Positions 1 to 6,470 of a stretch of DNA of 8,351 bases are shown piece after piece. Under the pieces are notes generated by a model. That model saw only the letters and a list, made by a program, of their open reading frames with translations. It had not been told where the DNA came from and did not search any database. This DNA comes from Candidatus Hydrogenedentota bacterium (GTDB lineage Bacteria; Spirochaetota; Leptospiria; Turneriellales; J094), in assembly GCA_003695005.1 (NCBI GenBank), contig RFJE01000290.1:1-8351 (forward strand). Direction: 5' to 3'. Made by a program: the position numbers and the translations under genes. Position 1 is the first letter of the stretch. Each line of letters opens with the position of its first letter.

Positions 1-42
1 AGTTTGTACAAATATGCTTCTCCGTTGTAAAAATCGAATCAT
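1..42 (-). CDS. 5' end of a gene running off the left edge, unknown function
   Basis: Only 14 codons are inside the window, reading MIRFLQRRSIFVQT. The start is supported in two ways. Its ATG (42-40) overlaps the TGA stop of the RibD-like gene (41-39) in an ATGA junction, and AAGGA at 53-49 sits six bases upstream, a good Shine-Dalgarno. This is the usual arrangement of a translationally coupled downstream gene in an operon. The visible residues are basic then hydrophobic, which could begin a membrane or exported protein, but too little is present to name a family. The gene is inferred from the start signals, not from its product. Confidence 0.6.
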   Translation of the reverse strand, partial: MIRFLQRRSIFVQT

Positions 43-1256
43 AGATCTTCCTTTATAAACATAAAAATTCTATCATCCCCTACTTCAAACCAGTCTAGTA
101 AATGATAACCTTCCGGACTCGGGATGGTATTGCCTTTAGATATTGCTTGAGCTAGCTTGTAACTAAAAGAATTCCCTCTTCCGGCTGAAATACTTTTTAC
201 ATGAGAAGCTAGGATAACAAGAATATCAGGTATTTTCTTCTTTAACCACCACTCGCTTTTTTTAGGACCAGCTTCTACAAGAACACGATTTGAAAAATCC
301 TGCGTTAAAGTAGCAAGAGCTTGTTGTTCATTGTCTGCAACCATTAAATATTTAGCAATCTCGGGCATTTGCCTGTAGAAATGAAAATCAGGATGATTCT
401 TTAGCAGGATAAGAAAAAAATGTTCGTTTATAGCTTTTTGCATTTTGAACCATTTTTGGAAATCCATCTGCGTAAAAGCACTTGTTTGTTTTGGCATTTC
501 AAAAATTCGATACGTATGTAAGGAACGATTTTTATAGGCACTGTCAAATATATTTTGCCATATTTTTGGTTTTATAGAGATAGGATATTGTAAGCGCACA
601 TTTAAGCGAGCAAAATCATAAGCCACGCTGCCGGCAGATGCATATACAGATCGATGCAACACTCGAAGAGAGTGTACAAATTGATTGGCATCCTCGCTAC
701 TAATTTTCCCTGATGAACCTGTAAGGGGGGCTAAATGTCCTTCTTTTGTCTGTGCCCACTTTAAAGTAAACAGAGGCAAAGACGTTTTTATTTTTTTTAA
801 AAAAGGTAAAAGAGTCCATACATAGGGTAAAAAAAAGTTTTCTCGAATAAGCTGCTCTTCTATAAACTGAATCTTTATCCCTGACTTAAATAAAGCTTCG
901 GATCCGCCTTTTGCCATTGGATTCGGGTCTTTTACAGCAATAATCACTTCGGGTATTTGCGCTTGCTGAATGGCCAATGTACATGGTGGTGTTCTACCAT
1001 AATGAGAACAAGGCTCTAATGTAACAACAAGTTTATATTGCTTTAGTGGTAAATTTTGTTTCTTCGCTTTTTCAATGGCAATAGCTTCGGCATGTTTATC
1101 CCCTGCTTTTTGTGTATGTCCAAACACAATTGGTAAATTTTTCTCTTTTGGTATAAGCACAGCCCCCACGGCAGGATTTGGCTCCGATAATCCAATGGCC
1201 TTTACAGCTTCAAAAAATGCAAGTTCCATTTCTTTTACCATGTAAGTTCTGCCCAT
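39..1256 (-). CDS. ribD: RibD-like riboflavin biosynthesis deaminase/reductase, divergent reductase half
   Basis: RibD performs two steps of riboflavin synthesis in the cytoplasm: deamination of the pyrimidine made from GTP, then NADPH-dependent reduction of its ribose. The zinc deaminase domain (about residues 6-150) is clear: PNPAVGAV at 26-33, HAE at 55-57, and PCSHYGRTPPC at 82-92 with both zinc-ligand cysteines (C83, C92), then DPNP at 110-113. The reductase half (about 160-405) is recognisable from TLKWAQ, TGSSGKIS, VHSLR and VLVEAGP (325-331, as in E. coli RibD), but it departs from the family at several usually conserved places (see findings). The length of 405 aa is slightly above the usual 360-380. 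The first ATG overlaps the upstream Omp85-like gene by 22 bp. In-frame ATGs at residues 6 and 10 are equally possible, and none has a strong Shine-Dalgarno, which fits translational coupling. The next gene starts inside its stop codon. The deaminase call is firm, full bifunctionality less so. Confidence 0.88.
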   Translation of the reverse strand: MGRTYMVKEMELAFFEAVKAIGLSEPNPAVGAVLIPKEKNLPIVFGHTQKAGDKHAEAIAIEKAKKQNLPLKQYKLVVTLEPCSHYGRTPPCTLAIQQAQIPEVIIAVKDPNPMAKGGSEALFKSGIKIQFIEEQLIRENFFLPYVWTLLPFLKKIKTSLPLFTLKWAQTKEGHLAPLTGSSGKISSEDANQFVHSLRVLHRSVYASAGSVAYDFARLNVRLQYPISIKPKIWQNIFDSAYKNRSLHTYRIFEMPKQTSAFTQMDFQKWFKMQKAINEHFFLILLKNHPDFHFYRQMPEIAKYLMVADNEQQALATLTQDFSNRVLVEAGPKKSEWWLKKKIPDILVILASHVKSISAGRGNSFSYKLAQAISKGNTIPSPEGYHLLDWFEVGDDRIFMFIKEDL

Positions 1257-2629
1257 GCCATAAACCGCATTTTTGTTTTAGACTCATACACAAACGATGT
1301 TTTTGCTATCATTCCCCGATAAAATACAAAGAAAACAGGTCCAACCCCAAAATGCCATTTTGAAAGTTCATAGTAAGAAAGGGTTTGTACTCCTAAAAAA
1401 AACGAATCTACAGTGTATAAAAGCGAAAAAGAAGCAGAGTGAAATTTTGCTTCGTTTGTAAACAAGGCAACATCGAAATAAGGAGAAAATGTACTGGCTA
1501 AGCCTGGTTCTAAATGGCGCGAGAAAAAAGCAATCCGGTAAGAAAAATCAAGATTAATGTTTTGCCATGTTTGTAAAAAAGCAGAATAATACCAATTCGC
1601 AAGATGGAAGCCATATCCAAGCCAAGCTTTTACAACGGTAGCGCGGTACTGAAAAATACGATAGGGGGTATCATCATACCGAAAAGAAAGGAAAAGACTA
1701 TTGTCGTAGTTTGATCTGTTCGATCGAAAATCATAGCCAAGACCTACAAACATCGGCACGCTAGAAAAAGAGAGCAAAGAAGAAATAATGAAATTACCCT
1801 TGATAAACTCCCTTGATAAATACGGATATTTTTCATACATTCCCTCCAAGCGATACCGAAGTGGATTCGTTTCTTCGATTACATCTTCATCGGAAAAATT
1901 TGCCTTAAATGAATAATACTTTATCTGCGAAAAAAAAGCAATATCCGCCTTTAGAGTCCCCTGATTTTTGGTTCCATAAAGGGCAGGGTCATGAATTTGT
2001 ATTACAGCATATGCATCTGATTTCGTATTCCCCGAAGCAATCATTACTTCACCTTGTTTTTTCTCCACAATGTGTACCCCTAAAAACATTTTATTGTTTT
2101 TTAAAATCAACGGGGTAATGCTTACTTTCTTAAAATGACGCTGAAATAAATCCGACCTAAAAAGTCTCTGGCTACTTTCTTCCATCTGGATTTGGTTATA
2201 TGGTGTTCCTTTTTGCAAACGTAAAATCTCTAAAACATCCTTTTTTCGGCTCGTACCGGTGACTTTAATTTTTTCAATAGGATTCTCATGAATAATGATA
2301 GATAAAGTAAGTCCTTGTTTGCTTTTCGCTAAAAAGAAAGAATCCACATAAGAATACACATATCCTAATTTTTGATACGCATCATTCACTTGTTTACTTG
2401 TTTTTTGTAGATTATCGATAAAAGATGTTGATACTTCCGCCGATAAGAATTTCTCTTGGAAATGCGTTTGCCACTTTTCACAATTAAGTACAGTACAGCC
2501 TTTTAGTTGTACATCTGTAATTTTTTGCCCTTTCCATTTTTCGATAAGAGAAGTGTTATACTTTACTTCCGGTGATTTTGCATAAAAAAGAGAAGTCCCA
2601 AAAAGAAAAGTGGCTACAAGCTTCTTCAC
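1235..2629 (-). CDS. Short Omp85/BamA-superfamily outer-membrane protein with POTRA domains
   Basis: Omp85 proteins are outer-membrane beta-barrels with periplasmic POTRA domains that insert or translocate proteins or lipids. A signal peptide is visible (MKK, hydrophobic stretch, probable cleavage after A17). Residues about 36-115 fit one POTRA-like unit, with a possible disulfide between C45 and C50 and LGYVYSYVD near 88-96. Residues about 116-192 are a typical POTRA (IEKIKVTGT, then LRLQKGTPY, SQRLFRSDLF and HIVEKKQGEV). From about 195 on, alternating hydrophobic/aromatic strands form the barrel, entered by DPALYGTKNQG, and the chain ends in W as barrel proteins usually do. At 464 aa it is short, and I do not see the VRGF/Y loop-6 motif typical of BamA and TpsB. 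The start is GTG, chosen because it begins the signal peptide. There is no clear Shine-Dalgarno. It could be a TamA-like, TpsB-like or lineage-specific family member, and its substrate is unknown. Confidence 0.75.
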   Translation of the reverse strand: MKKLVATFLFGTSLFYAKSPEVKYNTSLIEKWKGQKITDVQLKGCTVLNCEKWQTHFQEKFLSAEVSTSFIDNLQKTSKQVNDAYQKLGYVYSYVDSFFLAKSKQGLTLSIIIHENPIEKIKVTGTSRKKDVLEILRLQKGTPYNQIQMEESSQRLFRSDLFQRHFKKVSITPLILKNNKMFLGVHIVEKKQGEVMIASGNTKSDAYAVIQIHDPALYGTKNQGTLKADIAFFSQIKYYSFKANFSDEDVIEETNPLRYRLEGMYEKYPYLSREFIKGNFIISSLLSFSSVPMFVGLGYDFRSNRSNYDNSLFLSFRYDDTPYRIFQYRATVVKAWLGYGFHLANWYYSAFLQTWQNINLDFSYRIAFFSRHLEPGLASTFSPYFDVALFTNEAKFHSASFSLLYTVDSFFLGVQTLSYYELSKWHFGVGPVFFVFYRGMIAKTSFVYESKTKMRFMAWAELTW

Positions 2630-2634
2630 AATGT

Positions 2635-2663
2635 TATTTACTTAGAGAATTAACAATTGTCAA
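2635..2663 (-). promoter_or_regulatory. Sigma70-type promoter of the Omp85-ribD operon
   Basis: On the minus strand a perfect -35 TTGACA (2663-2658) is followed after exactly 17 bases by TAAATA (2640-2635), an acceptable -10. The GTG start of the Omp85-like gene lies only five bases beyond the -10, so transcription would begin at or next to the start codon. The -35 lies within a near-perfect palindrome (2650-2663, core ACAATTGT) that could bind a regulator. Confidence 0.6.
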
Positions 2664-2695
2664 TCGGAAAATTTCTTTCGTTTTCTTGCTTGACT

Positions 2696-2730
2696 TATAA
2701 TGGTCATATTAAAGTGTATAGAAAAAGGGG
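2696..2730 (+). promoter_or_regulatory. Probable -10 and ribosome binding site of the anchored propeller-like gene
   Basis: TATAAT at 2696-2701 is a perfect -10 hexamer, but no good -35 is seen 16-18 bases upstream. AGGGG at 2726-2730 is six bases before the GTG at 2737 and fixes that start codon. The predicted 5' leader is about 30 bases. Confidence 0.5.
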
Positions 2731-2736
2731 CATATT

Positions 2737-4257
2737 GTGAACTTATCGGAATTTTGGAAAAACAACAAGAAAAAAATTAAATGGTTATTATTTTTACTTG
2801 GTATTTACTTTTTATTTTTTGATAAATCTTGCTCTTGCTATAAAGTAGGCCTTCGGTTTAAAGATGGTAGTAAGTATATGTTTACGAAACCAAATATCCG
2901 AGCTCTTTACCGTGGTTTTGAATTTTTGTACGGGAATATCATAGAAAAACCGAAAGCAGAAAATCACGAAAAAACACTTTTAACGACTGCGAAAGAAGAA
3001 CTCGATAAAGTTGAATTAGCCTTGCTAAAAAACCAATTAAAAAAGAAAAAGAAGCTAAGGCCTGTTTTTACAGCGGAAATTTCTCCGAAAAATGTTCTAA
3101 CGAAAGGGCAAGGGGATAAAGATGCAAAGCGAGTACGAAAACGGTTAGCGAGAATAAAAAAAGAAAGGATGAAAGAAAAAAAGCCCATTGCAGTTGCTGA
3201 GCAGACAAAAAAAGAAGAGAAAAAAGCATCTAAAGGTACTGAAGAGAAAAAGAAAGAAGAAAAAGAAGATACTTTATTAGCACAAGTAGTAGAAGAAGAA
3301 ACCAGGAAGTCCCAAGAGTCAGAAACGAAAAAAGAAAAAACAGATGAAACAAATGAAAGCAAAGAAAAAGAGATTATAAAAACATACAAAACACTAGCTT
3401 TTCATAGTTATGACAGACGACGCTTAGCTAGTGGCAAATGCTTCGAAGAGTTGCCATGCTTTAACGGTCCAGGCAAAGATTATAACCTGCTAAAAGTTCC
3501 CGGGAAGGATTTGTTTTACTTCTTGTCTAACAGAGTGGAAGCGAAAATTAAACCTACGGGGAATCGATTTGGATACTTTAGTTTATTTGCCATGGATGCA
3601 AAGCCTACTTCGAATCAGTATGAGCCTGAGTTTCTTAATGTACGAAAAATTCAATTAAAAGGTGTAAGATCTTCGATTCTAGGTTTTACTCTTTTTGTGC
3701 ATAAAGGAAAAATCCATCTGATTTTTTCAAATGGGCATAAATTATTAGAAGCCACTTCCACGGATGGTACAACTTTCTCTACCCCTAAACAGCTTTCTTT
3801 GCCAACGAATTATATACTCAGAGATCCTTCGATTTCTAAGGATGGCAAATTACTCGTCTTTGCAGAAGAGAATAAGTCAAAATGGGAAACATGGGTTAGT
3901 GTAGTGGAAAGAAACTCTCCTACACACGATTTTATTCGCTACCGACAAGTAGAAGATTCCTTGCAAAGCACGGGATCTGGAGTATTTCCTGCTCTTTATG
4001 AGAGGGGCAATAGAAAATTTATTTTTTACCGTGTGTTTGAAAAAATGTATTCCGTGGAAATCCTGAAAGAGGATTTCACACCTCCTGTTGAACTTACAGG
4101 TACCTTACCCGAAAAATATATGACTTTTATTCATTTAGAAAATAAACAAGTTTTTATTGGATCCATGCATACAAAGACAAATAGTTACGATTTAGCTCGT
4201 TTTAAACTATCGGCAAAACCTGTCACTGTAACTCGGAAAATTAAATCCTCTCTTTAG
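2737..4257 (+). CDS. Membrane-anchored protein with Lys/Glu-rich linker and propeller-like C-terminus
   Basis: I do not recognise a named family. The protein (506 aa) has a basic N-terminus, one transmembrane segment at about residues 15-28, then C32 and C34 just outside it. Basic residues precede the helix, so the rest should lie in the periplasm. Residues about 70-215 are highly charged, dominated by Lys and Glu with a few Thr/Ser, and probably form an extended or coiled-coil spacer. Residues about 217-506 look folded and beta-rich. DPSISKDGKLLVFAEE (363-378) resembles the repeating blade of TolB/PD40-type propellers, and GKIHLIFSNG (324-333) and RKFIFYRVFE (426-435) could be other blades. 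C235 and C241 may form a disulfide. Translation begins at GTG with AGGGG six bases upstream. It is divergently transcribed from the Omp85-like gene, so a shared envelope role is possible but unproven. No downstream partner is co-oriented. Confidence 0.8.
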   Translation: MNLSEFWKNNKKKIKWLLFLLGIYFLFFDKSCSCYKVGLRFKDGSKYMFTKPNIRALYRGFEFLYGNIIEKPKAENHEKTLLTTAKEELDKVELALLKNQLKKKKKLRPVFTAEISPKNVLTKGQGDKDAKRVRKRLARIKKERMKEKKPIAVAEQTKKEEKKASKGTEEKKKEEKEDTLLAQVVEEETRKSQESETKKEKTDETNESKEKEIIKTYKTLAFHSYDRRRLASGKCFEELPCFNGPGKDYNLLKVPGKDLFYFLSNRVEAKIKPTGNRFGYFSLFAMDAKPTSNQYEPEFLNVRKIQLKGVRSSILGFTLFVHKGKIHLIFSNGHKLLEATSTDGTTFSTPKQLSLPTNYILRDPSISKDGKLLVFAEENKSKWETWVSVVERNSPTHDFIRYRQVEDSLQSTGSGVFPALYERGNRKFIFYRVFEKMYSVEILKEDFTPPVELTGTLPEKYMTFIHLENKQVFIGSMHTKTNSYDLARFKLSAKPVTVTRKIKSSL

Positions 4258-4259
4258 GA

Positions 4260-4499
4260 GATTAGGGAGGTATTAACGAACTTTCCACTTTTTTGGCTTA
4301 AATTCCTTATCGTTTACAATTTCTATGACTTCTCCTTTTTACTTGCTTTTGCAGCATTTTAGCATGCTCTTCGGATAAACGTTGTATTAAATTTAAAATA
4401 TCTTGTTTTGTTATTTCATTCCCCATACTTGGTAATATAATAGAATTCTTTTAACTTGTCTACTTTTTTGATGAGTGATCTTGTAAGATTTAGGGAGGG
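4260..4499. repeat. Imperfect short direct repeats flanking the decayed gene
   Basis: GATTAGGGAGG (4260-4270) just after the plus-strand gene and GATTTAGGGAGGG (4487-4499) about 220 bases later differ by one inserted T over their shared length. They bracket most of the broken reading frame. They could be a recombination scar or a target-site relic, or a chance match in purine-rich sequence. Confidence 0.3.
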
Positions 4500-4559
4500 A
4501 CGAAGCCCGCCACCCCTCGTGTAAACTTCATCAGTTTTGAATGTTTCGACGTTGCTAAT
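4273..4559 (-). pseudogene. Broken small gene, function unknown
   Basis: Three minus-strand frames abut in this gap. Frame 1 is open from before 4559 to a TGA at 4418-4416 and ends LKEFYYITKYGE. Frame 2 opens with ATG at 4426 (MGNEITKQDILNL, then LSEEHAKMLQKQV) and stops at 4307. Frame 3 carries GEVIEIVNDKEFKPKKWKVR, ending at TAA 4275-4273. Removing one G from the GGGG at 4424-4421 joins frames 1 and 2 as ITKYGNEITK. Removing one A from the five A at 4340-4336 joins frames 2 and 3. The result is a continuous, hydrophilic, helix-rich tail of about 80-95 residues. I know no family for it. The alternative is an intact 39-aa ORF (4307-4426) alone, which has no Shine-Dalgarno. No start codon is evident for the long version; its 5' end may lie in or have been replaced by the GC-rich patch at 4491-4520. 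Confidence 0.45.
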
Positions 4560-4948
4560 TATCCTGGAATTTTGGCAAAAATTTGCTCAAAGGCAGACTT
4601 TACTTCCGTGCCTAATTCTTTTAAAGTAGGATTATCACTCATCTGACCTATATTGATTGGATTAAACGCCATAATCATAGTTTTGCCATCTTTTTCATGT
4701 ACAACCACATTACAGGGAAGTAAAACCCCCACTTCGGGCTCATTAGAAAGAGCTTTGTACGCAAATTTAGGATTGCAGGCTCCTAAAATCTTGTACTTGT
4801 CATAATCCACATCGAGTTTCTTTTTTAAGGTTTCTTTTACATCAATTTCGGTTAGAACCCCAAAGCCCTGCTCCTTTAAAAGCTCTGGCAATTTTTGCAA
4901 AGCTTCCTCATACGACAGAGATGTTTCTTTTTTTAATGCATATTCCAT
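4559..4948 (-). CDS. DUF302 family protein
   Basis: The 129-aa protein has the full DUF302 pattern. An N-terminal SYEEALQKLPELLKEQGFGVL (residues 12-32) is followed by YKILGACNPKFAYKAL (52-67), EPEVGVLLPCNVVV (70-83) and a C-terminal helix with FEQIFAKIPG. The conserved ACNP cysteine (C58) and the LLPCNV cysteine (C79) are both present. DUF302 proteins have no established catalytic role that I can state with confidence. They are small alpha/beta proteins often found beside rhodaneses and other sulfur- or redox-related genes. There is no signal peptide, so it is probably cytoplasmic. A strong Shine-Dalgarno AGGAGG (4959-4954) lies five bases before the ATG and overlaps the stop codon of the rhodanese gene, so the two are surely one operon. 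The DUF302 gene is the last one, followed by the decayed region. Confidence 0.9.
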   Translation of the reverse strand: MEYALKKETSLSYEEALQKLPELLKEQGFGVLTEIDVKETLKKKLDVDYDKYKILGACNPKFAYKALSNEPEVGVLLPCNVVVHEKDGKTMIMAFNPINIGQMSDNPTLKELGTEVKSAFEQIFAKIPG

Positions 4949-4957
4949 ATTTACCTC

Positions 4958-5314
4958 CTATTTTATTTGTTGGATGTCATATAAACCACCAGCATTCACT
5001 ACATTTTTATAACCAGCTGCTTCTAAAATTTTTTTCGCTATAGAAGCACGCCTTCCGCTTCGGCAATATAGAACAATTTTGTTATCCTTATTCCCAAATT
5101 CAGAGATTCTACTTTCTAGCTCTTGCAGCGGAATATTTTTGGCATTCGGATAATGCCCCGAAGCAAACTCTTCCGGTGTGCGAACATCCACAACTAGCGC
5201 ACCTTGTTCTATCCAACTTTTAATTTCTGCTTTTGCAGGATTTTGTGTCTTTGCAGGACTACAAGCTACAAACGAAAAAAGAAACAGAATCATTATCCCG
5301 TGAATTTTTTTCAT
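4958..5314 (-). CDS. Rhodanese-domain lipoprotein, single-domain sulfurtransferase
   Basis: This single rhodanese domain would move sulfane sulfur through a cysteine persulfide. The N-terminus is a lipoprotein signal: MKK, a hydrophobic core and lipobox FVAC with C18 as the lipidated cysteine, so the protein is tethered in the envelope. The domain spans about residues 28-116: VVDVRTPEEFASGHYPNAKN (41-60), active-site loop CRSGRRA at 84-90 with catalytic C84, and AGYKNVVNAGGL near the end. The length of 118 aa is normal for a PspE/GlpE-size exported rhodanese. The ATG has AAGGAG (5329-5324) nine bases upstream. A CsoR/CstR-like operator overlaps its promoter, and DUF302 follows nine bases after its stop. 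The domain call is secure; the physiological sulfur donor and acceptor are not visible. Confidence 0.93.
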   Translation of the reverse strand: MKKIHGIMILFLFSFVACSPAKTQNPAKAEIKSWIEQGALVVDVRTPEEFASGHYPNAKNIPLQELESRISEFGNKDNKIVLYCRSGRRASIAKKILEAAGYKNVVNAGGLYDIQQIK

Positions 5315-5369
5315 ACTTTTTTTCTCCTTTTCCTTAAGTTTTTAAGTTATCATCTTTTTTATTCATCCC

Positions 5370-5387
5370 TATACCCTGTAGGGTATA
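5370..5387. promoter_or_regulatory. CsoR/CstR-like operator at the rhodanese-DUF302 promoter
   Basis: TATACCCT-GT-AGGGTATA is a perfect inverted repeat with 8-bp arms and a 2-bp centre. Its TACCC...GGGTA core is the kind of site bound by CsoR-family repressors, including the persulfide sensor CstR, which controls rhodanese operons in Gram-positive bacteria. It begins at the last base of the TATAAT -10 and covers the expected start of transcription, a classic repressor position. No CsoR-type gene is in the window. Confidence 0.65.
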
Positions 5388-5392
5388 TTATA
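5387..5392 (-). promoter_or_regulatory. -10 element of the rhodanese-DUF302 operon
   Basis: The minus strand reads TATAAT at 5392-5387, immediately upstream of the inverted repeat. The hexamer 17 bases further up (5415-5410, TGTGGA) matches the -35 consensus poorly, so the promoter may be weak or need an activator. The implied leader before the rhodanese ATG is about 65 bases. Confidence 0.5.
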
Positions 5393-5425
5393 CAAATTTT
5401 TACCAATCGTCCACAAAAAGTTGTG

Positions 5426-6469
5426 CTACTTCTTCATATAAACCGTGCGGATTGGAAAAGGAATTACTATTTTTTCTTTCTTAAATCGTTTATGTAATCT
5501 TTTCATAAATTCATGGCGAAGTAAAAATTGATGTTCATAGCGAGAAGCGGCTAGCCAAATTTTGCATTCAATTCCGCTATCAGCAAACTCGTAAAACCGT
5601 ACTTTCGGCTGGTAATCCGAAGGAAAAAGTTCCGACTCTTCTTGTAGTTTTCTTGCTTCTTCTAGGATCACTTTTTCTACTTTTTCTAAATTACTAGAAT
5701 AGTCCACTGATACAAGTACATGGAAATACATCTCATTATTTGTTAAAAAGTAATTTCGGGTAACGGAATTGGCTAATTTAGAATTTGGAATAATGATGAT
5801 ATTATCTAACAATGTTCGGATTTCAGTATTTCTCCACTTAATATCCACGATGTAGCCTTCCTCCCCTGACTCCAATTTTACAAAATCTCCCGTTCGAATT
5901 TGGCCGGTAGCTAAAATTTGCATTCCCGCAAATAAATTAGAAAGAGTATCTTGTAACGCTAAGGCTACCGCTAACCCCCCTACCCCTAATGCTGTAATGA
6001 TAGGGGCAAGCTGTATATCTAAGTAGTTTAAGATAATAATACCACCAGAGAGATAAACCAACAGTTTAATTAAAAGTTGTAAAATCGACGATACATTTTT
6101 CTCCCGTTTTTTATCTGTCTTTATCCATAGGACAGCAAGCCAGGTAGCAGAATTAATGGTTAGCATTAAAATAAAAGATACAATAATAGCTTTTGATAAA
6201 TAACTTTGTACATCCTCTTGAATCGGAAATAAAAATAAAAATACAGATGTAACTAAAATAACGGAAAGGAAAAAAGAATTCGGGCTTAACTCTTGGAAGA
6301 ACACTTGAAATAAAAGACTTTTTTCTTTTTTTGATTTCTCATAAAGGCTTTTAAAAAGACGTAAAATACCTTTCGAAAGTAAGAACCATAGAATGATACT
6401 AGCCACAAGAATGGCAGCATAAATTAAAATAGGGCGTTGGTTAAAAAAAGGGGCAATTGTCTCAAACAT
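5426..6469 (-). CDS. MscS-family mechanosensitive ion channel
   Basis: MscS channels open under membrane tension to release ions during osmotic downshock. Five membrane segments are predicted at about residues 13-31, 65-82, 93-115, 129-150 and 154-185. The last is the pore helix, with the family's Gly/Ala-rich face (ALGVGGLAVALALQDTLSN, 160-178). The beta domain follows, with GQIRTGDFVKLESGEEGYIV (189-208), DIKWRNTEIRT and IIIPNSKLAN (225-234). The C-terminal alpha/beta domain ends in IPFPIRTVYMKK, the usual IPFP motif. At 347 aa it has two more N-terminal helices than E. coli MscS. The ATG follows the stop of the CNB regulator by one base (TAATATG) and has no clear Shine-Dalgarno, so it probably depends on translational coupling. 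No cyclic-nucleotide domain is fused to it, although such fusions (bCNG channels) exist. Confidence 0.94.
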   Translation of the reverse strand: MFETIAPFFNQRPILIYAAILVASIILWFLLSKGILRLFKSLYEKSKKEKSLLFQVFFQELSPNSFFLSVILVTSVFLFLFPIQEDVQSYLSKAIIVSFILMLTINSATWLAVLWIKTDKKREKNVSSILQLLIKLLVYLSGGIIILNYLDIQLAPIITALGVGGLAVALALQDTLSNLFAGMQILATGQIRTGDFVKLESGEEGYIVDIKWRNTEIRTLLDNIIIIPNSKLANSVTRNYFLTNNEMYFHVLVSVDYSSNLEKVEKVILEEARKLQEESELFPSDYQPKVRFYEFADSGIECKIWLAASRYEHQFLLRHEFMKRLHKRFKKEKIVIPFPIRTVYMKK

Positions 6470-6470
6470 A

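Noticed and set aside
2964..3389. 141-codon Ser/Phe-rich frame on the minus strand.
   Set aside because: It is the complement of the Lys/Glu codons of the plus-strand protein, a composition artefact.
4495..4518. GAGGG...CCCTC hairpin as a terminator for the flanking genes.
   Set aside because: The stem is five base pairs with a 14-base loop and no T-run on either side, too weak for an intrinsic terminator.
5412..5425. CACAA-AAAG-TTGTG hairpin after mscS as a terminator.
   Set aside because: It has only five weak base pairs and no T-run on the minus strand after it.
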